Assembly (NCBI RefSeq): GCF_003351345.1 | Contig: NZ_QQTO01000040.1 | Coordinates: 1 to 64,000 of the forward strand | From: Allobosea caraganae | GTDB taxonomy: Bacteria; Pseudomonadota; Alphaproteobacteria; Rhizobiales; Beijerinckiaceae | Length of the DNA stretch: 64,000 bases | Direction: 5' to 3' | Shown: piece by piece, positions 51,871-60,350 of the stretch | Layout of the letters: every line of letters starts with the position of its first letter | How positions within the stretch are numbered: position 1 is the stretch's first letter | Made by a program: the position numbers and the translations under genes | The notes under the pieces: model-generated | Seen by the model: only the letters and a program-made list of their open reading frames with translations | Database searches by the model: none | What the model was told of the DNA's origin: nothing

Positions 51871-53049
51871 TCAGAACTGGCGAACCTTTGCCCAAGTGCC
51901 GCTTGCGGTCGAATCCAGGCAGGCTTCGATGAAGGCGAGGCCGTCGGCGCCGTCGGCGGCAGTCGGGGCCAGGGCGGCGAAGGGATCGGCCGGCTTGCCG
52001 GCCCGGCGCGCCGCGACCAGCAGCGCGAAATCAGAGTAGATATTGGCGAAGGCCTCGAAGAAGGCCTCGGGATGGCCGGGCGGGATGCGGGCGGCGCGGC
52101 GGCTGTACTCGTGCAGGGTCGGGAGGCCGCGGGTGCGGATCTCGGCCGGGCGGGCATTGCGCATCACCCTGAGCTCGTTCGCCGAAGCCTGCGCCCAGTG
52201 CAGGCCGCCGGCCTCGCCATAGACCTCCAGCGACATCGCGTTCTCGGCGCCGGTCGCGGCCTTCGTCGCGAACAGCACGCCGCGCACCCCGCCCTCCAGC
52301 CGAAGGATGACCGAGGCGGTGTCATGGGTGACCCGATCCGGCATCGCGGCGCCGACATCGGCCAGCACCGCCTCGACCTTGCGGCCGGTGACGAAGCTGA
52401 GCAGCTGATGCGCGTGGGTGCCGATATCGCCCATGACATGGCTCAGGCCGCCGCGCGCCGGATCGAGCCGCCAGCGTGTGCGCTCCAGCATCGCCTCCGG
52501 CTTGTCCTCGACGCGGGTGCCGAGCGAGCCCTGGACATAGGAGACGGTCGCGACCCTGAGCGGCCCAAGCTCGTTCTCGGCGACGGCGCTGCGCGCCTCG
52601 CGGACCATCGGATAGCCGGAGTAATTATGCGTCAGGCAGAAGACCAGACCGCGCGAGCGCGCCGTCTCGACCAGGCCGAGCGCGCTCTCCAGGTCGTTGG
52701 TCAGCGGCTTGTCGCAGATCACGTCGAGCCCGGCTGCGAGCGCCATCTCGGCATAGAGCTGGTGGCTGTCGTTCGGGGTCATGATCGCGACGGCGTCGAT
52801 GCCGTCGGGCCGTTTGGCCTCCTCAGCGATCATCGTCGCCATGTCGGCATAGCCGCGCGGCAGGCCAAGCGCCTGCGCCTCGGCCAGCGCCCGCTCGGGC
52901 TTGGACGAGAGCACGCCGGCGACGGTCTCGAAGCAATCGTCGAAGCGGGCGGCGACGCGGTGGACCGGGCCGATCAGCGAGGCGCCGCCGCCTCCGACGA
53001 GCCCGAGGCGAACGCGGCGACCGAGCAGTGCGGTGACGGCGGCATGCAT
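51871..53049 (-). CDS. Gfo/Idh/MocA-family oxidoreductase
   Basis: A 392-aa NAD(P)-dependent sugar dehydrogenase-like protein. RLGLVGGGGASLIGPVHRVA is the Rossmann loop. VAIMTPNDSHQLYAEMALAA and VICDKPLTNDLESALGLVET contain the conserved Lys, and DIGTHAHQLLSFVTG the His. Such enzymes oxidise sugars or inositols. It is the second minus-strand gene after an SMP-30-type lactonase, a pairing that would convert a sugar to a lactone and then to the aldonic acid. Confidence 0.88.
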   Translation of the reverse strand: MHAAVTALLGRRVRLGLVGGGGASLIGPVHRVAARFDDCFETVAGVLSSKPERALAEAQALGLPRGYADMATMIAEEAKRPDGIDAVAIMTPNDSHQLYAEMALAAGLDVICDKPLTNDLESALGLVETARSRGLVFCLTHNYSGYPMVREARSAVAENELGPLRVATVSYVQGSLGTRVEDKPEAMLERTRWRLDPARGGLSHVMGDIGTHAHQLLSFVTGRKVEAVLADVGAAMPDRVTHDTASVILRLEGGVRGVLFATKAATGAENAMSLEVYGEAGGLHWAQASANELRVMRNARPAEIRTRGLPTLHEYSRRAARIPPGHPEAFFEAFANIYSDFALLVAARRAGKPADPFAALAPTAADGADGLAFIEACLDSTASGTWAKVRQF

Positions 53050-53094
53050 GGCGATACCTTTCGGGTGAGGGCTCAGGGCCTTCTTGAGCAGAGC

Positions 53095-53970
53095 TCAGCC
53101 TTGGAAGGACGGCTCGGGCAGGCCCTGAACGCCGGGCTCGGCCACGAAGACGCCGCCGGCGAGCGGCTCGGCGGCAAGCTCCTCCGCCGTCATGCCCTCG
53201 CACGCCGTGGTGATGTAGAGCGTGCGCAGGTCGGGTCCGCCGAAGGCGCACATCGTCACCCGGCTGACCGGCAGCTTGATCGTCCGGTCGATCTTGCCCT
53301 CGGGCGTGAAGCGCACCACCGCGTTGCCGACCCAGCGGGCGCTCCAGTAGCAGCCATCGGCATCGACGGCGGCGCCGTCCGGCCGGCCGGGCGCCGGGCC
53401 CTTCTCCAGAAAGAGGCGCTGGTTGCTCGGCGTACCGGTGTCGAGATCGTAGTCGAAGACGTAGACCTTCTCGGCCGGGCTGTCGGACCAGTACATCCGC
53501 TTGCCGTCCGGGCTGAAGGCAAGGCCATTGGCGATGGTGACACCGCCGGCGACGCGGGTGACGGCCTTGTCCGGATCGAGCCGCCAGAGCTGGCCGGAAA
53601 CCGCCGCCTTCGCCATGTTCATCGAACCGGCGAGGAAGCGCCCGGCCGGATCGCAGCGGCCATCGTTGAAGCGGTGGTTGGCGAGCCCGGCCTCGGGCTC
53701 AGAGAGAATCTCGACGGCGCCGCTCTCGGGATCGAAGGTCGCAAAACCCTGCTCCATCGCCAGCACCAGCCCGCCGGCCTCGCGCAGCGCGAAGCAGCCG
53801 ACACGGCCCGGCATCGCGAAGATGCGGTGCGCGCCGCTCGATGGATCGAGCCGGTGCAGGCGCTTGCCGGGAATGTCCGTCCACCACAGGGCCTGCGCCT
53901 TGCCGTCCCAGACCGGCCCCTCGCCGGTCTCGTCGCGCGCGTCGAGCAGCAGTTCGGCCGTGAGTTCCAT
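53095..53970 (-). CDS. SMP-30/gluconolactonase/LRE family protein
   Basis: A 291-aa six-bladed beta-propeller lactonase. TGEGPVWDGKAQALWWTDIP holds the first metal ligand (Glu), ANHRFNDGRCDPAGRFLAGS and NGLAFSPDGKRMYWSDS the others (Asn and Asp), and PDGAAVDADGCYWSA the catalytic Asp. The family hydrolyses sugar lactones with a divalent metal. The start at 53970 (MELTAELLLDARDE) fits the fold; the frame upstream is not SMP-30-like. It is transcribed with the Gfo/Idh gene, divergent from a GntR regulator. Confidence 0.9.
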   Translation of the reverse strand: MELTAELLLDARDETGEGPVWDGKAQALWWTDIPGKRLHRLDPSSGAHRIFAMPGRVGCFALREAGGLVLAMEQGFATFDPESGAVEILSEPEAGLANHRFNDGRCDPAGRFLAGSMNMAKAAVSGQLWRLDPDKAVTRVAGGVTIANGLAFSPDGKRMYWSDSPAEKVYVFDYDLDTGTPSNQRLFLEKGPAPGRPDGAAVDADGCYWSARWVGNAVVRFTPEGKIDRTIKLPVSRVTMCAFGGPDLRTLYITTACEGMTAEELAAEPLAGGVFVAEPGVQGLPEPSFQG

Positions 53971-54093
53971 CAGGCTGTTTCCTCTGGCGCCGGCAGTGCG
54001 CCTTCCCGTTCGGCAGGCTGGCATGCGGCTCGCATATGCCGGCGCGGTTTGCGTCGCGCGCTCACGACGGCAAGGTGGCTTTGCATTGGAATA

Positions 54094-54127
54094 TTGTCAA
54101 CAATGGCGTTGATGATCTTGTAGACCA
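54094..54127. promoter_or_regulatory. Paired GT-AC dyads in the SMP-30/GntR divergent region
   Basis: TTGTCAACAA (54094-54103) and TTGTAGACCA (54118-54127) are similar sites, 24 bp apart, in a divergent promoter region. Both match the GT(N)AC half-site pattern that FCD-type GntR proteins favour. They are the likely operators of the regulator at 54262, controlling the lactonase/dehydrogenase operon. Confidence 0.5.
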
Positions 54128-54261
54128 TATTGCCTCGCGCGTTTCCTGTGCTAAACTCATATTTGGCGCAATGTAAATGCGAGCAGGTGCGCGCTTTGTT
54201 GGCGCATGAGATCGTCGATCGTGCTTTACGGAACGTGGGCAAGAATCATGGCGAGAGGGGC

Positions 54262-54936
54262 ATGGCTGTAGCTAAGGCGAAGGTGACGGCGGCTACCGAT
54301 CCGAGTGTGATCACGAACAAGCTCGAAGAGGACATCGCGCTCGGGCGCATTCTGCCGCGCGAGAGGCTGATCGAGGAAGAGCTGGCGCTGCGCTTCGGCG
54401 TGAACCGCCACGTCATCCGCCAGGTGCTGATGGAGCTCGAAACCATCGGCCTGATCATCCGGCAGAAGAACAAGGGCGCCACCGTGCGCGACCTGCTGCC
54501 CGAGGACGTGATCAACATCTACGCGGTGCGCGAGCTGCTCGAAGGCAAGGCGGCCGAGTTGATCGAGATGCCGGCGAAGCCGGAGGTGGTCGCGCGGCTG
54601 AAGGACATCCAGGAGCGCCACGCCAAGGCGGCCGAGGCCGGCGAGCTGACCAATGTCTTCCGGCTCAACCTGCTCTTCCACAAGACCTTCTTCGCGGCCT
54701 GCGGCAATCCCCACCTGGCCGATGCGATCCAGCATTTCGCCCTGAAGGCGCATATCGCGCGCTCGCTGACGGTCGGCGACCCCAAGCTGCTGCGGCGCGC
54801 GGTCGAGGAGCATGCGGAGATCGTGCGCTATCTCGAAACCGCGGATAGGGCCAACCTTGTCCGGCTCGCGGTCGAGCACATCATCCCGTCCAAGGACGCC
54901 TACCTGGAGAGCTATCGCCGGCGCTTCGGCGAGTAG
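54262..54936 (+). CDS. GntR-family (FCD) transcriptional regulator
   Basis: A 224-aa FadR-subfamily regulator. The winged helix is at about residues 16-77 (LEEDIALGRILPRERLIEEE, then LALRFGVNRHVIRQVLMELE). The FCD domain includes NLLFHKTFFAACGNPHLADA and the C-terminal EEHAEIVRYLETADRANLVR. The ATG at 54262 follows GAGAGGGGC; an open frame from 54130 adds 44 residues unlike the family. It likely controls the divergent SMP-30/Gfo operon. The effector is unknown, probably a sugar acid. Confidence 0.88.
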   Translation: MAVAKAKVTAATDPSVITNKLEEDIALGRILPRERLIEEELALRFGVNRHVIRQVLMELETIGLIIRQKNKGATVRDLLPEDVINIYAVRELLEGKAAELIEMPAKPEVVARLKDIQERHAKAAEAGELTNVFRLNLLFHKTFFAACGNPHLADAIQHFALKAHIARSLTVGDPKLLRRAVEEHAEIVRYLETADRANLVRLAVEHIIPSKDAYLESYRRRFGE

Positions 54937-54962
54937 CTTCATTCAAAGCACGGCCCAACCGC

Positions 54963-55079
54963 AGCCCTCATCCTGAGGAGCCGCCTAGCGGCGCCTCGAA
55001 GGATGCTCCAGTTCGCTCGGTCAGCGCCCTCTGGAACATCCTTCGAGACGCGCCTTCGGCGCTCCTCAGGATGAGGGCT
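54963..55079. repeat. Palindromic intergenic repeat family B, copy 4
   Basis: AGCCCTCATCCTGAGGAGCC to GCTCCTCAGGATGAGGGCT, at the convergent junction of the GntR gene and the membrane-protein gene. The inner arms pair CTCGAAGGATGCTCCAG with TCTGGAACATCCTTCGAG, with extra bases in between. Confidence 0.9.
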
Positions 55080-55099
55080 GAGGGTGTTCGAGCGATAAC

Positions 55100-56803
55100 T
55101 CACTCCTTCAGGTACATGTCCCAGCAGGGCGCCAGCGCGACGAGCCGGCGGCCCTTCAGTGCCTCTGCGAAATGCTGGGTGATTGCGGTACGCGCCGTGG
55201 TCGGCGGACATTTGGGCTCGAGGATCGCGTCGGCCTGATTGAGCCCCTCCAGCGTCGGCTGGTCGATATCGGGGGTGCTGCGGCGCGGGTCGATACCGAT
55301 CGGCGTGTTCGGCGTCGGCCTGCGGTCGAGCAGGTAGTTGAACGGATCGACGAAATCGAGCGTGAACAGGCTCTCCAGCCGGCGCTTGTTTGCCGCCTCC
55401 CAGGCGCGCAACGCCGTGACGCCCTGCTGCACTTCGAGCAGCCAGGTCGCCTGATAGTCGATCTCGGAATAGAGGATGTAGGAGGGCAGCAGGTTGCGGC
55501 GGACGAGGTCGCGATAGCTCTCCTGCTGCCCGGCATAGTGCTCCAGCATGCCCACGGCGCGTTCGGCGATGTCGGGTTTCAGGCTGACGCGGCCGAGCGG
55601 GCCGAGATCGGGAAGTTTCAGGCTGGTATAGCTCAGCCCGCCGAGCGCGGCGCGAGCGGCGCGCTGGGTGAAGATCAGCGCCGTCGGCAGCGAGACGGCC
55701 AGCGCGAGGACCAGGACGACCTGGCTCAGCCGGTCCCGCCTGCCCCAGCTGCCGAGCAGCACCAGTAGCACGATCGGCCAGAGCCCGATGAATTCGAGCG
55801 AGCCGGTATTCTGCGTCTCGAAGAAGGTCAGCGCGAAGAGCGCGGCCGCGAACCAGCCGAGCGGCGCGGCCAGCAGCGCCCGCAGGCCGGCGAGCGAGAA
55901 CGGCACGCGCTCGCGCCAGGCGGCGAAGGCGAGCACTGCGAGCAGCAAGAGGCCGGGGCCGACGACGTTGAACTTGACCGAAGCCACCGTCAGGAAGCGC
56001 GGCAGCAATTCGCCGGTGTTGAGGCCGAGCAAGGTCAGGATATCGGCGAGATAGGCGCGCACGACGCCGGTCGCGAGGTCGAGCACGGCCAGCACCACCA
56101 GCACCAATCCGGCCGCGACCGCGACATCGCGGATGCGCATGCGCCCGGCCAGCATCGCGTAGCCGACGAGGATGGTGCCGGTGACGGCGCCGGTGATCTT
56201 GACCAGGAAGAGCGCCAGCATCAGCGCCGCGACCATGCCGTTGAGCAGGCGGCGATTCCTGACGAAGAGCAGGGCCGCGATCAACACGTAGAGCAGCAGG
56301 CTGACATGGCGGTTGTAATGGCCATAGCCGTCGAAGCCGGGCATTGGGTAGAGCCCGTGCAGGTTCACCGGCAGCGAGGCGAAGAGCAGGAAGGGCAGCA
56401 GCAGGAGCAGCGCCTGCGCCCGCGAGCGATGGCCGACATGGGCGGTGAGCAGCGCCAGCAGCGGCAGCGCAACCGGCAGCACGGCCCAGTTGACCAGCAG
56501 CATCGGCTGCGCCTGCGGGAACAATGCCTCAAGCCCGGTCGTGAGGTAGTAGCCGAGCGGGCCGACCGGCGCGAAGAAGTCGATGCTCGGAACCTGGCCC
56601 ATGCGGATGCGCTGGACGGCATCGAGATAGACCGCGGTATCCCAGTAGTTCGGGCCGAGCGGCAGGCGCAACGGCAAAGCGAGCCCGGCGAGGACGAAGG
56701 CGACGAAGGCGGAGAGCCAGAAGACGGGCGAGCCGATCAGGCGCAGCATGCCGAAGGCCAGGCCATGGCCAGCCCTTGCCCGCTTGGGCTCTACTCCGTC
56801 CAT
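55100..56803 (-). CDS. Polytopic membrane protein, glycosyltransferase-39-like
   Basis: A 567-aa protein with about ten hydrophobic helices over residues 15-400 and a soluble C-terminal domain of about 170 residues. PNYWDTAVYLDAVQRIRMGQ in the first periplasmic loop, with acidic residues, and VPSIDFFAPVGPLGYYLTTG resemble the catalytic loop of lipid-linked-sugar-dependent GT-C glycosyltransferases. No neighbouring polysaccharide genes support this, so the assignment is tentative. A GTG at 56809 has the better ribosome spacing (AGGAGG) and is an alternative start to ATG 56803. Monocistronic. Confidence 0.7.
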   Translation of the reverse strand: MDGVEPKRARAGHGLAFGMLRLIGSPVFWLSAFVAFVLAGLALPLRLPLGPNYWDTAVYLDAVQRIRMGQVPSIDFFAPVGPLGYYLTTGLEALFPQAQPMLLVNWAVLPVALPLLALLTAHVGHRSRAQALLLLLPFLLFASLPVNLHGLYPMPGFDGYGHYNRHVSLLLYVLIAALLFVRNRRLLNGMVAALMLALFLVKITGAVTGTILVGYAMLAGRMRIRDVAVAAGLVLVVLAVLDLATGVVRAYLADILTLLGLNTGELLPRFLTVASVKFNVVGPGLLLLAVLAFAAWRERVPFSLAGLRALLAAPLGWFAAALFALTFFETQNTGSLEFIGLWPIVLLVLLGSWGRRDRLSQVVLVLALAVSLPTALIFTQRAARAALGGLSYTSLKLPDLGPLGRVSLKPDIAERAVGMLEHYAGQQESYRDLVRRNLLPSYILYSEIDYQATWLLEVQQGVTALRAWEAANKRRLESLFTLDFVDPFNYLLDRRPTPNTPIGIDPRRSTPDIDQPTLEGLNQADAILEPKCPPTTARTAITQHFAEALKGRRLVALAPCWDMYLKE

Positions 56804-56900
56804 CGCCACGACCAACCTCCTCACGTAAGGGAACAGGCTGACAGAGAAACGTTACCGGGTTCCTGTTTCGGGTGATGAATCAGCTCCCGATCAAGCTCCG

Positions 56901-56984
56901 CCGTCATTGCGAGCGCAGCGAAGCAACCCAGGGGGTCTCCCTCAGCCAGTCCCCCTGGATTGCTTCGCTGCGCTCGCAATGACG
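56901..56984. repeat. Palindromic intergenic repeat family C, copy 3
   Basis: CCGTCATTGCGAGCGCAGCG to CGCTGCGCTCGCAATGACGG are exactly complementary for the outer 20 bases. It lies between two minus-strand genes, just after the hydroxyproline-related gene. Confidence 0.92.
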
Positions 56985-56988
56985 GGGG

Positions 56989-58008
56989 TTATCGCCCGGC
57001 GATCTCCGCAAAGCGCTCCGGCAGCTCGAAGCCAAGGCCGAGCGGGTCGTCGTCTTCGATCACGAAATTGCCCTCGCCGGCGAAATAGCTGGTGCCGCCG
57101 ACCTCGACGGTGACCGCCCCTGCGGCCGGGTAATCCGCCGGCCCGACGACGCGGCCGGAGAAGGTGCCGCCGGTGATGCTGCGGAAAAGCCGCTCCTGCC
57201 CTGGCCGGACCAGCCCCTTGGCATGGTCGAGCGCCATGCGCGCGGTGACGCCCGAGCCGGTCGGCGAGCGGTCGATCTGGCGCTCGGCGAAGATGCAGAG
57301 GTTGAAGCTGGTCTCCTCCGGCCCGGTCTCGTCTGTGACGATCGTGCCATAGAGGAAGCCGAGATCGGGCTCGACCGGGTGCGTGATCGTCATGGTGGCG
57401 CGGACGATGTCGGTCAATGCGGCAGCGGCCTCGGTCAGCTTGCTCACGGGCGTCTCGAACAGGTCGAGCCCGAAGCGCTGGGCCGGCAGGATGCAGTAGA
57501 AGGCGCCGCCATAGGCGATGTCGGTCACGACTTTGCTGTAGCCGGGCACGTCGATGGCGAGGTCGCGCGCGAAGGCGAAGGCCGGGACGCTCTCGAAGCG
57601 GACCTGCCCGACCTTGCCGCTGGCCACCTCGCATTCCAGTCGCAGCAGGCCGCAGGGCGCCTCGATGGCGAAGCGGGTGACGGGCTCGACCGCCGGCACC
57701 AGCCCATGCTCGATCGCATAGCGGCCGAGCGCGATGGTCGCATGGCCGCACATGGTCGAATAGCCCTCGTTATGGGTGAAGAGCACGCCGAAGGCGGCCT
57801 GCGGGTGCGAGGCCTTGACCGGGATGACGCCGTACATGTCGGCATGGCCGCGTGGCTCCAGCATCATCGCGCTGCGGAGATGGTCGTGCTGCTCGCGGGC
57901 CTGCCGGCGCTTGTCGAGGATGGTCGCGCCGGTGAGCGCGGGATAGCCGCCAGTGACGATGCGGACCGGCTCGCCGCAAGTGTGGTAGTCGAGATAGCTG
58001 AGGCGCAT
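56989..58008 (-). CDS. Proline-racemase-family enzyme, predicted trans-3-hydroxy-L-proline dehydratase
   Basis: A 339-aa protein of the proline racemase superfamily. The first catalytic Cys is Cys87 in YSTMCGHATIALG. The second position, Cys in proline racemase and 4-hydroxyproline epimerase (RSPCGTG), is Thr250 here (DRSPTGSGVTARM). A Cys/Thr pair marks trans-3-hydroxy-L-proline dehydratases, which yield delta-1-pyrroline-2-carboxylate. FHYDxG-type segments (YLDYHTCGEPVRIVTGGYPA) are typical. The ATG at 58008 lies 4 bp after the PfkB stop in a three-gene operon. The enzymatic class is known family biology; assignment here rests on one residue. Confidence 0.8.
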   Translation of the reverse strand: MRLSYLDYHTCGEPVRIVTGGYPALTGATILDKRRQAREQHDHLRSAMMLEPRGHADMYGVIPVKASHPQAAFGVLFTHNEGYSTMCGHATIALGRYAIEHGLVPAVEPVTRFAIEAPCGLLRLECEVASGKVGQVRFESVPAFAFARDLAIDVPGYSKVVTDIAYGGAFYCILPAQRFGLDLFETPVSKLTEAAAALTDIVRATMTITHPVEPDLGFLYGTIVTDETGPEETSFNLCIFAERQIDRSPTGSGVTARMALDHAKGLVRPGQERLFRSITGGTFSGRVVGPADYPAAGAVTVEVGGTSYFAGEGNFVIEDDDPLGLGFELPERFAEIAGR

Positions 58009-58012
58009 GGGT

Positions 58013-58963
58013 TCAGGTCCGGCTTTGCTCGGAAGGCAGTTCGGGCGTGAGCCGCGGCGGATCGCAGCCGCGCCGGCCACAGGTCTCGGCGGCGACGCGG
58101 GCGGCGACGTCCATGGCGGACGCGGCCGCCTCGTCGGAGAGGCTGCGCAGGGCCGGCCCGAGTTCGCCCGCTCGCGCGACCGAAGCGAGGAAGCCACCCA
58201 TGAAAGCGTCGCCCGCGCCAATCGTATCGACCAGCTCAGTGACGGGCGCGTAGCCGCGCACCCGCTCGCCCCTGGCTCGCACCAGATGGGCGCCGTGATC
58301 GCCCTCGGTCAGCAGGACGAGCGCGCGACCCTCACTGAGCCAGCGCGCGACGACCGTCTCATAGCCGGCTCCAAAGACCTGCTCGGCATCCTCGATGCTG
58401 AGCTTGACCAGATCGCAAAGGGTTACGCGCTCTTCGATCAGGCGAAGGATCTCCTCCGGTCCCGGCAAGGCGGGCGGGCGGATATTGAGGTCGTAGCTGA
58501 GGCTGAGCCCGGCGGCGCGGGCCGCGCGCATCAGCTCCAGCGCCCGCTCGCCGGAGGCGCCGACCGTCGCCCCGAAAGAGGTCAGGTGGAGATGGGCGAT
58601 GCCATCGAACGAGGCCGGCAGCGGCGGCGGCTCGTCGAGCGTCGTTCTCGCGAGATGGAAATGATAGCGCGCCGCGCCATCCGTGCCGAGCGGCGCGACC
58701 ACCGCGAGCGGCGTCGGCTTGTCGCTTTCGGCGAGGAAGCGGAGGTCGATGCCATCTTGCTCCAGCCGGGCGCGGAAGCGCCGGCCGAGCGCATCGTGGG
58801 AGAGCGTCGCGCAGTAGGAAACCGGCGCACCGCAGCGCGCCAGCGTCAGGGCGGTGTTGAAGCCGGAGCCGCCGAGCAAGGCCTCGTAGCGAGCCGCCCC
58901 GGCATCCTCCGGCACCAGATCGGCGAGCGCCTCGCCATAGACGAGGACGCCGCCGCTACCCAT
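58013..58963 (-). CDS. PfkB-family sugar kinase
   Basis: A 316-aa ribokinase/fructokinase-like kinase. LVYGEALADLVPEDAG opens the fold, ALLGGSGFNTALTLARCGAP is PfkB signature 1, and VDTIGAGDAFMGGFLASVA is signature 2 with the catalytic Asp. YDLNIRPPALPGPEEI and KLSIEDAEQVFGAG match fructokinase-like members. The ATG shares one base with the FAH stop (TAATG). It would phosphorylate a sugar or 2-keto-3-deoxy acid; the neighbouring FAH-family protein suggests a sugar-acid pathway. Confidence 0.87.
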   Translation of the reverse strand: MGSGGVLVYGEALADLVPEDAGAARYEALLGGSGFNTALTLARCGAPVSYCATLSHDALGRRFRARLEQDGIDLRFLAESDKPTPLAVVAPLGTDGAARYHFHLARTTLDEPPPLPASFDGIAHLHLTSFGATVGASGERALELMRAARAAGLSLSYDLNIRPPALPGPEEILRLIEERVTLCDLVKLSIEDAEQVFGAGYETVVARWLSEGRALVLLTEGDHGAHLVRARGERVRGYAPVTELVDTIGAGDAFMGGFLASVARAGELGPALRSLSDEAAASAMDVAARVAAETCGRRGCDPPRLTPELPSEQSRT

Positions 58964-60144
58964 TAAAGCAGGCCGCGCTTCGCCAGGCTGCGCATCAGGT
59001 GCGAGGCGCCGAAGGTCCAGGGCTCGCATTCGTCGGAGCGGCGCATGCGGTTGACCAGGGCGCCGAGCTCGGGCGCAGCGATGGTGACGATGTCGCCGTA
59101 CTTGTGCGTGAAGCCGCCGCCGGGCGTGTCGCGATCCTCGATCGGCGCGAACATGGTGCCGAGATAGAGCGCGGCGCCGTCCGGGTACTGGTGGTTCTTG
59201 TTGAGCATCTGGGCGGCGAGATCGGCCGGGTCGCGGCTGATCCTGGCGATCGAGGACGAGCCCTTCATGGTGAAGCCGTCCTCGCCCTCGACGGTCAGCG
59301 TCACCGTCGCCTTGCGGATGTCGTCGAGCGTGAACTTGCCGTCGAACAGGCGGATGAAGGGGCCGACGGCGGCGGCGGCGTTGTTGTCCTTGGCCTTGGC
59401 GAGCAGCAGGGCCGAGCGGCCCTCGACGTCGCGCAGGTTGACGTCGTTGCCGAGCGTGGCGCCGACGACCGCGCCGCTGGAGGCGACGATGATGACGACC
59501 TCCGGCTCCGGGTTGTTCCAGGTCGAGATCGGGTGCAGCCCGGCGTCGAAGCCGGTGCCGACCGAGGACATCGGCGGGGCCTTGGTGAAGATCTCGGCGT
59601 CGGGGCCGATGCCGACCTCGAGATACTGGCTCCAGGCGCCCTGCGCGATCAGCACCTCCTTGAGATGCATCGCCTCGGGCGAGCCGGGCTTGAGCTTGGA
59701 GAGGTCGTCGCCGATCAGCTTCTCGATCTCGGTGCGGATCGCGGCGGCGGCGCCCGGATTGCCGCGCGCCTTCTCCTCGATGACGCGCTCCAGCATCGAG
59801 ATGGCGAAGGTGACGCCGGCCGCCTTGACCGCCTGCAGGTCGAGCGGCGAGAGCAGCCAGGGCTTGCCCGGGTCGCGCTTGTCCACAGGCGTGTTGGCGA
59901 GGATGTCAGCCAGCGAACCAACCGTCTCGCCCGCGGCTGCATGCAAGGCGGCGGCGGGGTCCGCCTGCTCGCAGAGGTCGCGCATCGTGGCGAAGGCGCG
60001 GGTGACGTCGACCAGGTGCTCGCCGCGCAGCGCCACCACGGCGGGGCCGGCGACGGCAGGGAGCCAGACGCGCCCGACGAGCGTCGCCGCCGCGGCGTCA
60101 GCCGGCAAGGTGTTCTGGGGGGTCAGGGCAAATTGCGGCATCAT
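58963..60144 (-). CDS. Fumarylacetoacetate-hydrolase-family protein (likely 2-keto-3-deoxy sugar-acid dehydratase)
   Basis: A 393-aa FAH-superfamily enzyme. GNDVNLRDVEGRSALLLAKA and NNAAAAVGPFIRLFDGKFTL, with the metal-binding Glu residues in YLEVGIGPDAEIF, recall 2-keto-3-deoxy-arabonate dehydratases more than true fumarylacetoacetases; the Lys/Asp in this motif are typical. DTPGGGFTHKYGDIVTIAAP is the conserved C-terminal motif. Start choices at 60141-60150 are equivalent. It heads the FAH-PfkB-hydroxyproline operon and is divergent from ugpB. Confidence 0.8.
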   Translation of the reverse strand: MMPQFALTPQNTLPADAAAATLVGRVWLPAVAGPAVVALRGEHLVDVTRAFATMRDLCEQADPAAALHAAAGETVGSLADILANTPVDKRDPGKPWLLSPLDLQAVKAAGVTFAISMLERVIEEKARGNPGAAAAIRTEIEKLIGDDLSKLKPGSPEAMHLKEVLIAQGAWSQYLEVGIGPDAEIFTKAPPMSSVGTGFDAGLHPISTWNNPEPEVVIIVASSGAVVGATLGNDVNLRDVEGRSALLLAKAKDNNAAAAVGPFIRLFDGKFTLDDIRKATVTLTVEGEDGFTMKGSSSIARISRDPADLAAQMLNKNHQYPDGAALYLGTMFAPIEDRDTPGGGFTHKYGDIVTIAAPELGALVNRMRRSDECEPWTFGASHLMRSLAKRGLL

Positions 60145-60246
60145 CGGCATCCGTTGCGTCAGGAATGGCTCAATATGGGCGGGGAGAACAGCCGCTTTGC
60201 CGCGAGTATGCAAGAGGCGGCACCCAACCAATGGCGCATGGCGCCC

Positions 60247-60275
60247 TTGTCGTCAGATTGTCATTGAAATGTCGC
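60247..60275 (+). promoter_or_regulatory. PHO-box-like triple direct repeat upstream of ugpB
   Basis: Three 7-mers occur at exact 11-bp periodicity: TTGTCGT (60247-60253), TTGTCAT (60258-60264) and ATGTCGC (60269-60275). The PhoB box consensus is CTGTCAT repeated every 11 bp; the middle copy matches 6 of 7 and the first 5 of 7. Possible -10 hexamers (CATGCT or TAGCTT) start 9-14 bases after it. It lies 76 bp before ugpB, a classic PhoB target in other bacteria. Confidence 0.6.
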
Positions 60276-60350
60276 CGGCTCTTCATGCTAGCTTGCGCAC
60301 CAACGACAATAGCCGCCCGCGCGAACCGGAGGGCGGAAGGGAGAACATAC

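Noticed and set aside
52072..54123. A 683-codon plus-strand frame antisense to the Gfo/Idh and SMP-30 genes
   Set aside because: Same compositional artefact; the minus strand carries the true dehydrogenase and lactonase motifs.
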